Origin: Artemisia argyi
Taxonomy: Eukaryota; Streptophyta; Magnoliopsida; Asterales; Asteraceae
DNA length: 64,000 bases
Direction: 5' to 3'
NCBI GenBank assembly: GCA_030686995.1
Contig: CM060697.1
Coordinates: 105,399,272-105,463,271 of the forward strand
The translations under genes and the position numbers were made by a program. Positions 1 through 10,016 of the stretch are shown piece by piece (position 1 is the first letter of the stretch; every line of letters starts with the position of its first letter). The notes under the pieces are model-generated. The model was not told the origin of the DNA. It did not search any database and worked only from the letters and a program-made list of their open reading frames with translations.

Positions 1-335
1 TTTGTTTCATATAATGCTTATATCCAATAATCACGAAATTTCCAATATGCTACATTACAGACATTGTATACCTGTTACAATTAAAGCTATAAATAAGACT
101 TAATACTGTACTAACAAAACATAAACGTTTTTAACTATAAACTACAAAACAATAAAGAAGTACATATTAAAAAAAAAAGCATATATCACTTCCTAAAATA
201 CACTGCATAATTTCAGTTTCAATTTTACATTTAAAATGGCCATATTTTGATTGATATATGTTTTAAATTTAAATTATACTCTATATCACCTCCTCAAATA
301 TTGCAAATCAGTTACTTATATCGACTCTAATAGCT

Positions 336-344
336 TATATAAAT
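336..344 (+). promoter_or_regulatory. Candidate TATA box
   Basis: TATATAAAT lies about 53 bases upstream of the ATG at 397, a plausible plant core-promoter distance with a short leader. The surroundings are AT-rich, so a chance match is quite possible. Confidence 0.3.
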
Positions 345-396
345 CATTCTGAACACTTTCAAAACCCTAAACCTGTCAATACAAAGTCACATAGTT

Positions 397-834
397 ATGT
401 CGACACTTTCAAACCCTTCACAAACAAATGCATCCAGTTCTTTCAAAGGAGAAGCACGCAATACAGATGGCCGAAACATTCTTTCTGAAACATCTACAAT
501 AGGAAACGGATCAAATCATGTTAACAAGGCTAATCAAAAAGAAGGAAAGAAGGTGAAAACAAAATCAGAACATGAAGGTATATTTAACTTTATGTAAACA
601 TATATAACCCATTCTATAATATATTACCCTTAATACTTACTTTTCGAATACTACTTTGAAACAGATAGGTACATCTACTATAGAGGTACTTGGCGTAAGA
701 TGAAGAAGAGGTTTAAGTGTGATTGTTATCACCTAATGACCGAGGTTGATGAACTAATAAATGAAGTCGGTCCAGAAGGATACAACATGGCGTATGAATT
801 TTTGGTTCGTCTCAACGTTAATCGTGATGAATAA
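397..834 (+). CDS. Small two-exon hypothetical gene, possibly carried by a Helitron
   Basis: Exon 1 runs 397-577 and exon 2 runs 665-834. The donor G|GTATAT and acceptor ACAG|AT join in frame (leftover G plus AT makes GAT), giving a 116-residue protein ending in TAA at 832-834. The first half is Ser/Asn/Thr/Lys-rich and looks disordered. The second half is more protein-like, with a basic stretch (WRKMKKRFKCDCYHL) followed by an acidic, probably helical segment. I do not recognise a family and assign no function. The gene lies just upstream of a Helitron 3' terminus at 1158, so it may be a captured fragment. The clean splice model and a TATA-like box support it; the small size and lack of homology argue for caution. 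Confidence 0.45.
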
Positions 835-1130
835 TAACTTACCTTATGTTTGATGAAGAATAATGTTAATCGTTATCAAGAATAACTTTCCTTACTTTTT
901 ATGTATTGTCTATTACAAATGTCTTTTTATTAATTTAGTTGTTTCCAATTTTGCAAACACATGGTTGTTATTTTCCTTTATGCATTATGACCATTAATTT
1001 TATGTTATATACAACTAACATGATACTAAATTATATAGAATCAAAAACTGTGTTGCAATTTACATTGTTAATATATTATAAACACATTTGTACTATTTTC
1101 TTTTTTTTTAAAAAAAATTCTTAAAGCAAT

Positions 1131-1158
1131 CCGGCCATCGGCCGGGCCTGGAAGCTAG
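1131..1158 (+). mobile_element. Helitron 3' terminus (element extends left)
   Basis: A 6 bp perfect stem, CCGGCC/GGCCGG with an ATC loop (1131-1145), is followed by nine bases, then CTAG (1155-1158) and a T. That is the diagnostic plant Helitron 3' end: a GC-rich hairpin, CTRR, and insertion before T. The 5' TC end was not found and may lie outside the window. The small gene at 397-834 would fall inside this element. Confidence 0.6.
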
Positions 1159-1660
1159 TAAGAAATATTATCTTGTTATAGAATATAGGTTTAAAAAAAA
1201 AAAATACTAATGTATGCTAAAAGTGTACCTCTTTTATTTATTTATTTTTTATTATTATTTTTTTTTAAAGATAACCTTCCTTAAACAAAAAGTTGGCTTG
1301 TTCATTTTAAGGTCATTTGTGAATTTGAGACCTTTTACATTTTAATGACTAGTAGGGTATTCGTATGTTATGGCAGCGGGTTTCTTGTGATTAAAGTTCA
1401 GACATCAACAAAATAACAATGACGAGCTGATTAACTTGAGAAAAACAATAAGAAAATTATCACAGTCGGGCCCGGTTCACCTGTTTTTATCAGTTCCGAC
1501 AGTCCTCTCAAGTTCGTTTTTGGACGGCTTTTATTGGCTAGCCAAACCATAGTAACTCGGGTTCCCGGTTGAACCCGTTGGTCCGGTTCAATTTTTAAAT
1601 CATATGTACCGTTAACTTGTTTGCATATAAATTGTATGAAGTACTGTGTGTTTTATTAGC
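1159..1660. other. No gene seen
   Basis: AT-rich sequence with A/T runs between the Helitron end and the tandem repeat. No coding or element signature was recognised. Confidence 0.5.
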
Positions 1661-2640
1661 GAGTGGTATGAACAAAAGGCCTTTCCATTCAATCGAGAAG
1701 AATCATCGTAATTCATTAAATTCTATTGAGGGTGCAAATACACGACAACATCTTTTGAGTTACGCAAGTCAAATACGAATGTATGGCTGTCCCTAAGCAA
1801 GTCTTGTCACTTATGAGTATATTAAGTGATCAATTTGTGTGAACCAAATGTCTTCTTATTAAATCGAGAGGAATTATAGCATTTCATTAAATTATATTCA
1901 TAGCGCATTTATGTGACAACATCTTTTGAGTTACATAAGTCAATAATGGAAGTATTGTTATTCCTAAGCAATTAGTCTTATATTCAAGTGATGATCGAGC
2001 GAGTGGTACTAACCAAGTGTCTTCCTATTCAATAGATAAGAATTATCACATTTCATTAAATTGTAATGATAGCACACATATGCAATAACATCTTTAGAGT
2101 TACACAGTAAAATATGAATGTAACGTTGTCCCTAAACAAGTCTTGTCACTTACAAGTATATTAAAGCGTTCAACTTGATGGACCAAGTGTCTTCTTATTC
2201 AATCGATAGGAATCGACGCATTTCATTAAATTATATTGATAACGCATATAAGCAACAACATTCACATAAGTCAAACACGAAAGTATCGTTGTTCCTAAGC
2301 AACTAGTCTTATATATCACTTCAGAGAATATTTAAGTGATGATCGAGCGAGTGGTACTAACCAAGTATCTTCCTATTCAATAGATAAGAATTTCACGTTT
2401 CATTAAATTGAAATGATAGCCCATATACGTGACAACATCTTATGAGTTCCGCAAGACAATATGAATGTATCGTTGTCCCTAAGCAAGTCTTGTCACTTAC
2501 GAGTATATTCAAGTTTTCGAGTTGTATGAATCAAGTTTCTTCTTATTCAATCAAGAGGAATCATCGCATTTCATTAAATTATATTGATAACACTAATACG
2601 CTACAACATCTTTTGAGTTACGCAAGTCAAATACGAATAT
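1661..2640. repeat. Tandem repeat, ~170 bp monomer in alternating dimers (6 copies)
   Basis: The anchor TCATTAAATT recurs at 1713, 1884, 2053, 2223, 2400 and 2571, spacings of 171, 169, 170, 177 and 171. Other shared blocks are GACAACATCTTTTGAGTTAC-like and CCTAAGCAAGTCTTGTCACT-like segments. Monomers 1, 3 and 5 share one variant (GAGCGAGTGGTACTAACCAAG type); 2, 4 and 6 share another. So the larger unit is a dimer of about 340-347 bp. The monomer length is typical of plant satellite DNA. Open frames inside it are accidental. Confidence 0.85.
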
Positions 2641-2985
2641 CGCTAAAACGGTTAAGTATAAGTCAAGTACGAAATATTAAAGTCCAATACGATGACATTT
2701 TTTTTTTTTTTTTTTTAATTTAGCGACGGTCTTTTGGCGAAATATTAAAGTCTAATCCTCGCCAATACTTTTAACCAAAGAGCATAAACTGTCCTCGCCA
2801 ATAGGCCGAATGTTGTAGCATATGTAGTTGTGTATCTGTTTTATGTGGCAACAACGACTGGGAAAATAACACCGGAATCAAAGCATTTCTCGAAATTTGG
2901 CTGAGGTTGACAAATCACTTCAAATACTTTATAATATACACGAGACAACTATTTATTTCACATTTTCGTCGTAGATGTGGTCTTA
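2641..2985. other. No gene seen; T-run
   Basis: A T-run near 2698-2716 is bracketed by two near-copies of GAAATATTAAAGTC. Nothing coding was recognised. Confidence 0.5.
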
Positions 2986-3297
2986 CAGTGCTAAAAAGTT
3001 CGTTAAAGATAGGTATGAGAAAAAGAAGAAAAAATTAATAGGGAGTACGTGTCAAAAATTTTAATATTCCGTGCATATCAGGTGAGATTAATATAGAACT
3101 CATATTATGATAAAACCAATGAATCAATCATATATATATATATATATATCATATATGCTAAAAAAAAGTTCATCAAAGATAGATATGAGAAAAATAAAAA
3201 GAAAACTAATATGTGTGTCAAAAAATTTAATGTTCCGTGTATATCAGGTCAGATCAATATAGAACTCATTTTTGTGATAGAACCAATGAATTAATCA
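2986..3297. repeat. Diverged tandem duplication (~165 bp unit) with TA microsatellite
   Basis: The block beginning GCTAAAAAGTTCGTTAAAGAT (2990) recurs at about 3157 in the same order, through AGATATGAGAAAAA, TGTCAAAAATTTTAAT and ATATCAGGT to TATAGAACTCAT. A (TA)n run at about 3131-3150 separates the copies. Each copy ends within the terminal sequence of the inverted-repeat element that follows, so the duplication includes that element's left edge. Confidence 0.7.
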
Positions 3298-3816
3298 TAG
3301 CCATCCATTTTTTTTTATCTAAATTAATAAAAAAGCCACTTTTCATTTTTTTTTAAAACAACGTATCTTACAAACGGTAAATCTTCCAGCTACAAAAAAA
3401 ATACACCACGACGACGAGAATTAAATTATTTTTCTATAGATATACAACGTTATATACTTTCGACGGATTTTTTTAAAAATTTCCGCACAGAAAAATCACT
3501 TGTGTATGATATGATTTTTACAAATCACATATGATTTTTACGAATCGCATGTGATTTTTACAAATCACATGTGATTTTTCTGGACGAATTTTTTTTTTTT
3601 TTAAAAAAGTTTATCGAAAGTATATAACAATGCATATTTATAGAAAGATAATTTAATTCTCGTAACGATAGTATGATTTTTTTGGCGTAACAATTAACGG
3701 CTTGTAAGATATTTAATTTTTAAAAAAAGAGTGATAGTTTATTTTTTTTTTTATTTTGATAAAAAAAAATGAATTGATACGATTGATTAATTGGTTTTAT
3801 GACAAATATGAGTTTT
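3261..3816. mobile_element. Foldback/MITE with long inverted repeats
   Basis: The left arm (AGAACTCATTTTTGTGATAG..., 3261 to about 3490) is the diverged reverse complement of the right arm (about 3590 to 3816, ending ...AATATGAGTTTT). Each arm is roughly 230 bases. No coding capacity. The exact ends and target duplication are ambiguous because the flanks are ATAT-rich, so I cannot choose a superfamily. Confidence 0.6.
3511..3580. repeat. 20 bp palindromic tandem repeat (3.5 copies)
   Basis: The unit ATGATTTTTACAAATCACAT repeats at 3511, 3531, 3551 and 3571 with exactly 20 bp spacing. Each unit carries AAATCACAT/ATGTGATTT complementarity, so successive units can fold on each other. It occupies the centre of the long inverted-repeat element. 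Confidence 0.8.
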
Positions 3817-3921
3817 ATATTAAAATTTTGTAAGTTAAAAATAAATAAATAAATAACTCAAAAACTTAAAAAAACAGAAAGAGTAAAATTATTAATCCAC
3901 CCCTAACTCTTTATTATAATA

Positions 3922-3956
3922 CTAGCAGGGTCCCCGCGCGATGCAGCTGCGGGCAC
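3922..3956 (-). mobile_element. Helitron 3' terminus (element extends right)
   Basis: Read on the minus strand: a CCCGC...GCGGG hairpin, then GACCCTG, then CTAG followed by T (plus-strand ACTAG at 3921-3925). This matches the plant Helitron 3' end. The body would lie to the right of 3922 on the minus strand. Its 5' TC end was not identified. Confidence 0.55.
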
Positions 3957-4476
3957 CCTATAATTTAATTTTTTTTATTAATAATTTATTTTATTTGTAC
4001 GTTTTTTGGGAATAATTTATTTTTTATGGTAAAAGTTTAATGAAATTTTGCTTTGTTTGTATAATATGCTTTATTATTTGTATTAGTGACATTTAATGCA
4101 GGAATTGTGTTTAAGTTGGTTGTACAATATGCTTGATAATTTGTATTTCTTATGTAATGGGTGTTTTAATAAGTGTATTAATTGTATTTATTGACTATTT
4201 AATTAATTGTATTTAATATACATAATGATCAATTTTAAGTTATTAATTTTCAATTTTAAGTCATTAATTTTAAACTTTAATGGCAAAAATAAAATGGTGT
4301 GTACTTTAAGCTTCTAAACTTGTAAATGTCTAATTATATTTCATTTATGGTATTAATTGTCTAATTGTGTTTGAATCACTTGTAATTTAAGCTTCTAAAC
4401 TTGTAATACTTAATTTTAAGTATTCTAATTATAATAGTCATTTATGCATTATAAGATAGATTATTTTTTACCGTGT
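3957..4476. other. AT-rich, possibly body of the minus-strand Helitron
   Basis: No coding signal. Short internal repeats of CTTCTAAACTTGTAA and TTTTAAGT(T/C)ATTAATTTT are visible. Confidence 0.4.
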
Positions 4477-4479
4477 TTA

Positions 4480-4801
4480 GAGCATCCACTATGGAAGTTT
4501 AAGAATATGTCTAAACAATTATGAAGAGGTCCAAGAATTTTTATACCATAGTGAGGAATCATTTCATGCCTATGTGGCATGAAAAGGTCTAGGATCTTGG
4601 AGAGGTCCAAAAAATGTTTATTTCCTTTTCTTTTCAACTAAATAATGAATGACATTCAAATGTTGAAGAAATTTTATAAACCTCAAAAGGTTTATCCATA
4701 GTAACAATAGGTTCATAACATAAAAAGTTTTAAGAATTAATGACATTATAGGATGTGGCAATTTCATAAACCTTTAATAGGTTCATCCATAGTGGATGCC
4801 C
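4480..4801. mobile_element. Tourist-like (PIF/Harbinger) MITE, 322 bp
   Basis: The terminal inverted repeat reads GAGCATCCACTATGGA at the left and, complemented, GGGCATCCACTATGGA at the right. A TTA target duplication flanks it exactly (4477-4479 and 4802-4804). No coding capacity; it would depend on a PIF/Harbinger transposase in trans. Confidence 0.9.
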
Positions 4802-4804
4802 TTA

Positions 4805-5337
4805 CACTCGTTTATTTTATTTCAGACCAATAAACATTATTCATGGCCATTTAATACATGAAATACTTGATCACAATTTCATAAACTATTTGCTGTTTTG
4901 AATTTTCGACTCCATGCGCAGGTATTCGCCTTCTAAGTAGGAACGTCAATTATCACTCAAAGTTGATGGTCGTTAATGTACTTCAGTAACATTTTTTTCC
5001 TTTGCGTTACGAACTTTTCTTGAGAATGCACGTGAATAGTACCTGAATCTTCACATGATTTACGAAGTTTTGATAACCAAATTTAGAATAACTATCTATA
5101 CGGCATCGTGTGCATCGTGTACAAAGTAGTCTAACTCCACGGGAGAAATATGAAGTGAAGGTTTGACATATCCTATTCTACTTTTCTTTGATCTTGACTA
5201 TTCCTCAAATATTTACGGATTAACATATAAAAAGCAATGACAAATGCCGTTCAAAAAAGGAAAAAAAGAAAAAGAAAAAAAAAGCAATGACAAATTGAAA
5301 CAAGTGGCCATGAAAAAGCAAAGTCGATCATCATCGA
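4805..5337. other. No gene seen
   Basis: AT-rich sequence with an A/G-rich simple stretch near 5255-5290. Nothing recognised. Confidence 0.5.
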
Positions 5338-5480
5338 AAGGTTTGTGTCTCAATGGTACTCTTTGTTATATAAGAAGCTTTTAAAATAAATGATTATTGG
5401 TTCAAGTCCTGCTTATAACACATGAGATAGTTTTTAGTGTGTATATCGTGAGATAGTTAGTTGTCGTTTTAAAATTATAT
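5338..5480 (+). mobile_element. Possible tRNA-derived SINE relic
   Basis: GTGTCTCAATGG resembles a pol III A box, and GGTTCAAGTCC about 50 bases downstream matches the B box. This is the order expected in a tRNA-derived SINE head. No clear poly(A) tail or target duplication was found. Confidence 0.35.
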
Positions 5481-5493
5481 ATATATATATATA

Positions 5494-5687
5494 CAGGGGC
5501 GGAACTAGGAGCCAAGTTTAGGGGTAGCGAAATACGAAAATTTGTTTAGGGGTAGCGAAAATTTGCTTCAGGGGTCGCGAAATCGCCAAAAAATGGCAAA
5601 AAATGGCCAAAAATCGCTAAAATTACACTACCGGGTAAAAGTTCAGGGGTAGCGACCGCTACCCCTGGCTTCTACATACATCCGCCC

Positions 5688-5690
<3 letters not shown>
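5494..5690. mobile_element. hAT-type MITE, 197 bp, in a TA microsatellite
   Basis: Termini CAGGGGCGGA...TCCGCCCCTG are perfect 10 bp inverted repeats. The flanks read TATATATA on both sides (8 bp, though inside TA repeats this is weak evidence). The interior carries repeated AGGGGTAGCGA motifs and no coding sequence. Confidence 0.85.

Positions 5691-5779
<89 letters not shown>
5691..5779. repeat. (TA)n microsatellite
   Basis: About 44 uninterrupted TA units directly after the hAT-type MITE. Confidence 0.95.
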
Positions 5780-5781
<2 letters not shown>

Positions 5782-6277
5782 TTTAAACAGCAGCTAATAG
5801 ACCCATAGAAACATCATATAAAAAATGAACAATATTGACAAGTTGATCACAATTTATTTTGTGATAAGAAAATTTTAAAAAATTTCGGTTTGTTTTAAAA
5901 CTTTAAATATCTATATGAGGTAGGAAATGAGATTAGCAATATTACCCGTAACATGGAACCCATGCAAAGATCATTATATTAAATATGTTTTTCATGCAAC
6001 AGTTATGACTCATGACTTTAACACATCCTTGGTCATATAATATCAACTATCAACCAGCAATTGTTTTACATAATATACCAATTAAGGAAGCTAAATGGCA
6101 ATTGGCGTTTCATTTGTTTCAGGTTTTTGTTAGCTTCGATATGATCACCTCCCCCCACGTTTGTTAGACTTGGCTTATTGGCTTATAGCTACCATTAGTG
6201 CAGCCGTACCAAAACATGGCTTAAGGCTACCCGCAGTAAGTGATTTTCTAATCGGTCTAGCGACTCAAGATTGGGTC
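5780..6277. other. No gene seen
   Basis: A short open stretch at 6161-6285 has no recognisable product and runs straight into the MITE at 6286, so I do not call it a gene. Confidence 0.45.
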
Positions 6278-6285
6278 GTGATTGT

Positions 6286-6830
6286 TAGGGCTGTAAACGA
6301 ACCGGACAAACACGAACGGAGCCCTGTTCATGTTCGCTCATTTAATTTTAACCGGACAAATAAACGGACTCGGACGATTAAACGGACGAATTTTCTTGTT
6401 CATGTTCGTTTATTAAAAAAAAATGAGTTTTTCATGTTCGTTTATGTTCGTTCATTAAGACAATAAACGAACGCTAAACGAACATAAGTGAAAATAGACA
6501 AACAAACATAAACTTTATTGAATTCTTTACAATATAATGTTTTATAAGTGTTGTTTTGTTTAAACAAACAAATTTTTAAAATTATAAAATTAAAATATAT
6601 GATATATGAACATAAATAGATAAATAAACATAAACAAACTTTAACGAACGCATAATCGGACGTTTACGAACATAAATGAACGGACGAGACTTTTATTCAT
6701 GTTCGTTCATTTAACTAAACGAACGTAAAATATTGTTCATGTTCGTTCATTTAACGAACGAACATAAACGAACTTTTTACTGAACGGTTCATGAAATGTT
6801 TACTGAACGTTCAGTTCGTTTACAGCTCTA
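6286..6830. mobile_element. hAT-type MITE, 545 bp
   Basis: The left end TAGGGCTGTAAACGAAC pairs with the right end GTTCGTTTACAGCTCTA (16 of 17 positions complementary). Flanking octamers GTGATTGT (6278-6285) and GTGTTTGT (6831-6838) match at 7 of 8, consistent with a hAT target duplication. The interior is rich in GTTCGTTTA/TAAACGAAC motifs in both orientations; open frames there are repeat artefacts. Confidence 0.85.
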
Positions 6831-6838
6831 GTGTTTGT

Positions 6839-7545
6839 TGTGGCATGTCGGTCATCAAACGATCATCTTTTTTTTCCTTTTTTAATTTTTTTTTTAATTT
6901 TTTTGTTTTCATCCCTACAACCGAAAGAAACATACATAAAAACAAAACTCTTTCCAATTAATATTAGTGAAGGTCGTTACTGCTGTGGCAAAAAGTCATT
7001 TGTAAATCATCGAAAAAAGAAAACTGATGTAGCAAATAAAATGAAGTTCACTACTTAGCTTAAAGCTAGCAAATGCGAAACATTATAGAATTTAGATATA
7101 CATACTTATGAATGTCCTTTTTAGGAAAAAAGAATCATTACTCGATTTGCACAAAGAAAAAAAAAATCGAAAATATGATTTTTAAATACTACATAGTCTA
7201 CTTGCGGCGAGAAAAATGCAAGATATTGATGCCACGTGGGACAACTGGAATAGATGACATGGCGACCAAAAACGGCTTTTCGGAGCCACCAAGGGCTGTT
7301 TGCATGAGGCTTTTATATGACCTCGTATGAAATGTGCCACCTAGACAGACAGGATCGTCTATTAGTCAATACAAATCTAAATCTCAAATCACAACGATAA
7401 TGACTCAATAATAAAATACCAAAGTTGTAAATATGTGTTAAAACTGTGCGTTAAAATCTCATACCTTGTTAGCATATTCGTTATATAAGTATATGATCCC
7501 TTTGCCAAAGAAATGTACAACCATAGATCATACTCTGCTACTAGT
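6839..7545. other. No gene seen
   Basis: Open frames around 6831-7058 and 7112-7330 are Lys/Phe-rich and low in complexity. A G-box-like GCCACGTGGGA lies at about 7230 but has no gene to serve. Nothing else recognised. Confidence 0.45.
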
Positions 7546-7552
7546 GTCTACG

Positions 7553-7629
7553 CGATTGTAGTCTAATGGCGCGAGACATGCAACATAAGGCGAAGGTTAT
7601 GGGTTCAACTTGTCCACGTGTCTCATTAA
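7553..7629 (+). mobile_element. tRNA-like/SINE head relic
   Basis: GTAGTCTAATGGCGC (A-box-like) is followed by GGTTATGGGTTCAACTTG (B-box-like). It does not fold as a good tRNA by eye. The sequence appears interrupted by the Tourist-like MITE at 7630 and may continue after 7826. Low confidence. Confidence 0.3.
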
Positions 7630-7823
7630 GGGGTGTTTGATTTACACTTAATTATCTTAATATGAAAAAAAACTAAATTAATTAAGTCATACAAAAACTG
7701 TTTGTTTTTTTATTTATTAGAGAAATATAACTGAAAATATTAAGTAATAAAACTGAGATTATCTACATTAAATTATGTTTTAATTAAACATAATTTAATA
7801 AAAAAAATTTAACAAACAAGCCC
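7630..7823. mobile_element. Tourist-like (PIF/Harbinger) MITE, 194 bp
   Basis: The left end GGGGTGTTTGATT and the complemented right end GGGCTTGTTTGTT are typical of PIF/Harbinger MITEs. A TAA target duplication flanks the element at 7627-7629 and 7824-7826. The interior is AT-rich and non-coding. Confidence 0.75.
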
Positions 7824-7826
7824 TAA

Positions 7827-9092
7827 TTATAGTGTCACAATATTTACCTCCCCGTAAAGTAGTTCGACGAGGGCCATCAGCCCGTCAGAGGATAGGGTAC
7901 CCTTTTATTTAATTGTCTTACTAGCTTCATATATAGCTTGTTTAACTATACAAAAGATGAACCCAAATTGCGTGTGATTCTTTCTTCTGCTAATTTTAAA
8001 CACATAAACCAAAAAATCTATGAAATGAATACATTCGTATATGTATATTTTCCGGTTCCTAAAATCCAAGAAAATGAATACAAAATAATAACCTTAACAC
8101 AGATAGGCAAAATAAGTGACCAAAAGTATTACTCCACTTGACATAGACATTTCAAGTTGTGTTTCAAAAATGTCAACTAGATACACGACAACCTTGGTTG
8201 TTTACTTCAATAAACAAATAACTCGAATGGCGACACGATTGCGTCCTGGTTCATTTAGTAATTAAATCCCGTCTATATGATCACGGATTATACATGTGGT
8301 GATGTGAATGAGACTACAACCATTTGCTAGCTAGCAAGTAAAGTTAGATTTTCTTTTAATTTATGTCAGTTTCATTAAAAAAATGCACATTAACAAGTTG
8401 CTAGAGGCTCTATCAGATACATTACATCTTTTATTACGAATCAACCAAATATAGTGAGATTGACCTTTTCGTTCAGACTTAAAATCCACAGAAATGATAA
8501 AAACAAATGGCGTCTTCACAAATGTACGTAATGCTGTTTATGTAGTGATAAAACCTAAGAGACATTTGGATGACAACACGTAAAAGTTTTCTACAGTCCA
8601 CGTTTAGTTGAGTCGAGTGTGCAATGTTTACCGGTGTATTCAAACAGTTTTACTATGGACTTGCTTAACGACCGATCAACTTTGGAATAAAAATGATGTT
8701 TTCATGGTCATCATATCATTGTAAACAGACAATGATTGGAGTCTAGATCTATGCCTCGGATGTCTAGACTAGGCAGTGTATCAAGACGTTCTTTAGTCAT
8801 TCACCACAACGTTATACTAACCTTTTTCAGGAGCTGGCATCTTGTTCCGTACGTGTTCCGTGAATTTAACAAAGTTGAGATTGTAGTTCTCAGTAGTATT
8901 ACACAGTGGTACCATTAACACTACTAATACAACAATGTTATCCGTAAAAGAACCATGCATGATTCTTACAATTAAGATGGTTCAGCTCATAATCAAATTC
9001 TAAGCTTCAAGGCCTAGCCTTATACGACTGCACCAAGCCCTAATAGATTGATCGATGTTATATCATATGCCCAATTTGTCACCAAATCAATC
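7827..9092. other. No gene seen
   Basis: Two short open frames (7938-8141 and 8736-8918) have no recognisable domain, and no splice partners were found. I leave them uncalled. Confidence 0.4.
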
Positions 9093-9103
9093 TTGGATGC
9101 TAG

Positions 9104-9264
9104 CCGGGGCAGAGCTACACATTCGAGTAATAATTTACTAGAAAAATGTTAGTGAAATTTTAACATAATGTAGGTATAAATTTAGCTTCTAACCCATTTA
9201 TATTTATATTGTATACAAACGTAACCAATCTCAATTTTGAAGTCACTTGATAAAAATTCTAGCT
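9104..9264. mobile_element. Unclassified 161 bp insertion between direct repeats
   Basis: TTGGATGCTAG occurs at 9093-9103 and again at 9265-9275, bracketing 161 bases that begin CCGGGGCAGAGCTA. That start resembles hAT-type MITE ends (GGGGCGGAGCTA), but the right end is not its complement. A decayed non-autonomous element is likely; the class is uncertain. Confidence 0.4.
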
Positions 9265-9318
9265 TTGGATGCTAGAGGCTTGTCTCCCAACCAATTTTCA
9301 TTACAAAAATAAGTGTCT

Positions 9319-9600
9319 TTAGTCTTTACCATCAACTATATTGGTTTTAAACATTGGCATTAGATTTATAGATGTTTTGAGAGAATACCTTATTCGTCTC
9401 TTAAGGCCCAATGTTTGATGTTTACGATGATTGAGACAAAGGCCACAATTGTGTCCATGGATCAATTTGACAATCTCACACCAAAGATCTTGGTTGTTCA
9501 ACTTGAAAACTCTACTATAGTACTATTTAGATAACAATGCAGTATTGGTAGCGTAAAGGTACCAATGCCGAAACCTCCGTATAGAGAACATCTTTCTAAG
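9319..9600 (-). pseudogene. LINE (non-LTR retrotransposon) reverse-transcriptase C-terminal relic
   Basis: Minus-strand translation gives GGFGIGTF, then after a frame change ATNTALLSK, a stop where LINEs have Trp, then FKLNNQDLWCEIVKLIHG. This order matches the conserved region after the RT domain of plant L1-like LINEs (GGLGIGSL...NIALLAKW..RF...LW..VI..IHG). At least one frameshift and one nonsense codon make it a dead fragment. No poly(A) tail or target duplication was located. The identification rests on remembered family motifs. Confidence 0.6.
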
Positions 9601-9619
9601 AAATCTAAGTGAGCTTCCT

Positions 9620-10008
9620 CTCCTCCGTGATGCGACACTGAAAACCAACTCCTCAAGGCTTCTAGGTAGCTTACAATTTTATGTGGATGTTTAAAGACAA
9701 ATTAGTACAATATGTAACTATGACTTCCAATAATGAATCTGAGTAATGTTAACCAGCCACCATAAGATAAATTCTTTATTGTCCAATAAGATACTAGCTC
9801 TTTGCAACTGTTTTCTCACAATAGCTATCGTCTATTAGTATGTGAGTGTGTCTATTGATTAAGAGGTTGTACAAGTTTTGTTTATGACATGTGTGAGATA
9901 AATGATACAACTGACTAAGTGAGGAAACTTGTCGTTTTCTTTCAGAAAATAATATCCAAAGCAAAACATATAATCATGGAGGGAAGCCTAGTTTTGTACG
10001 GAGTAGTA
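9620..10008. other. No gene seen
   Basis: Non-coding sequence between the LINE relic and a hAT-type MITE; possibly a further decayed part of the LINE. Confidence 0.4.
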
Positions 10009-10016
10009 CAAGAGAG

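Noticed and set aside
3131..3150. CRISPR-like or iteron repeats among the short direct repeats of the left 4 kb
   Set aside because: No constant repeat with unique spacers; these are TA microsatellites and diverged tandem duplications in a plant genome.
7553..7629. Functional tRNA gene
   Set aside because: Pol III box-like motifs are present but no cloverleaf with paired acceptor stem could be drawn; more likely a SINE head relic.
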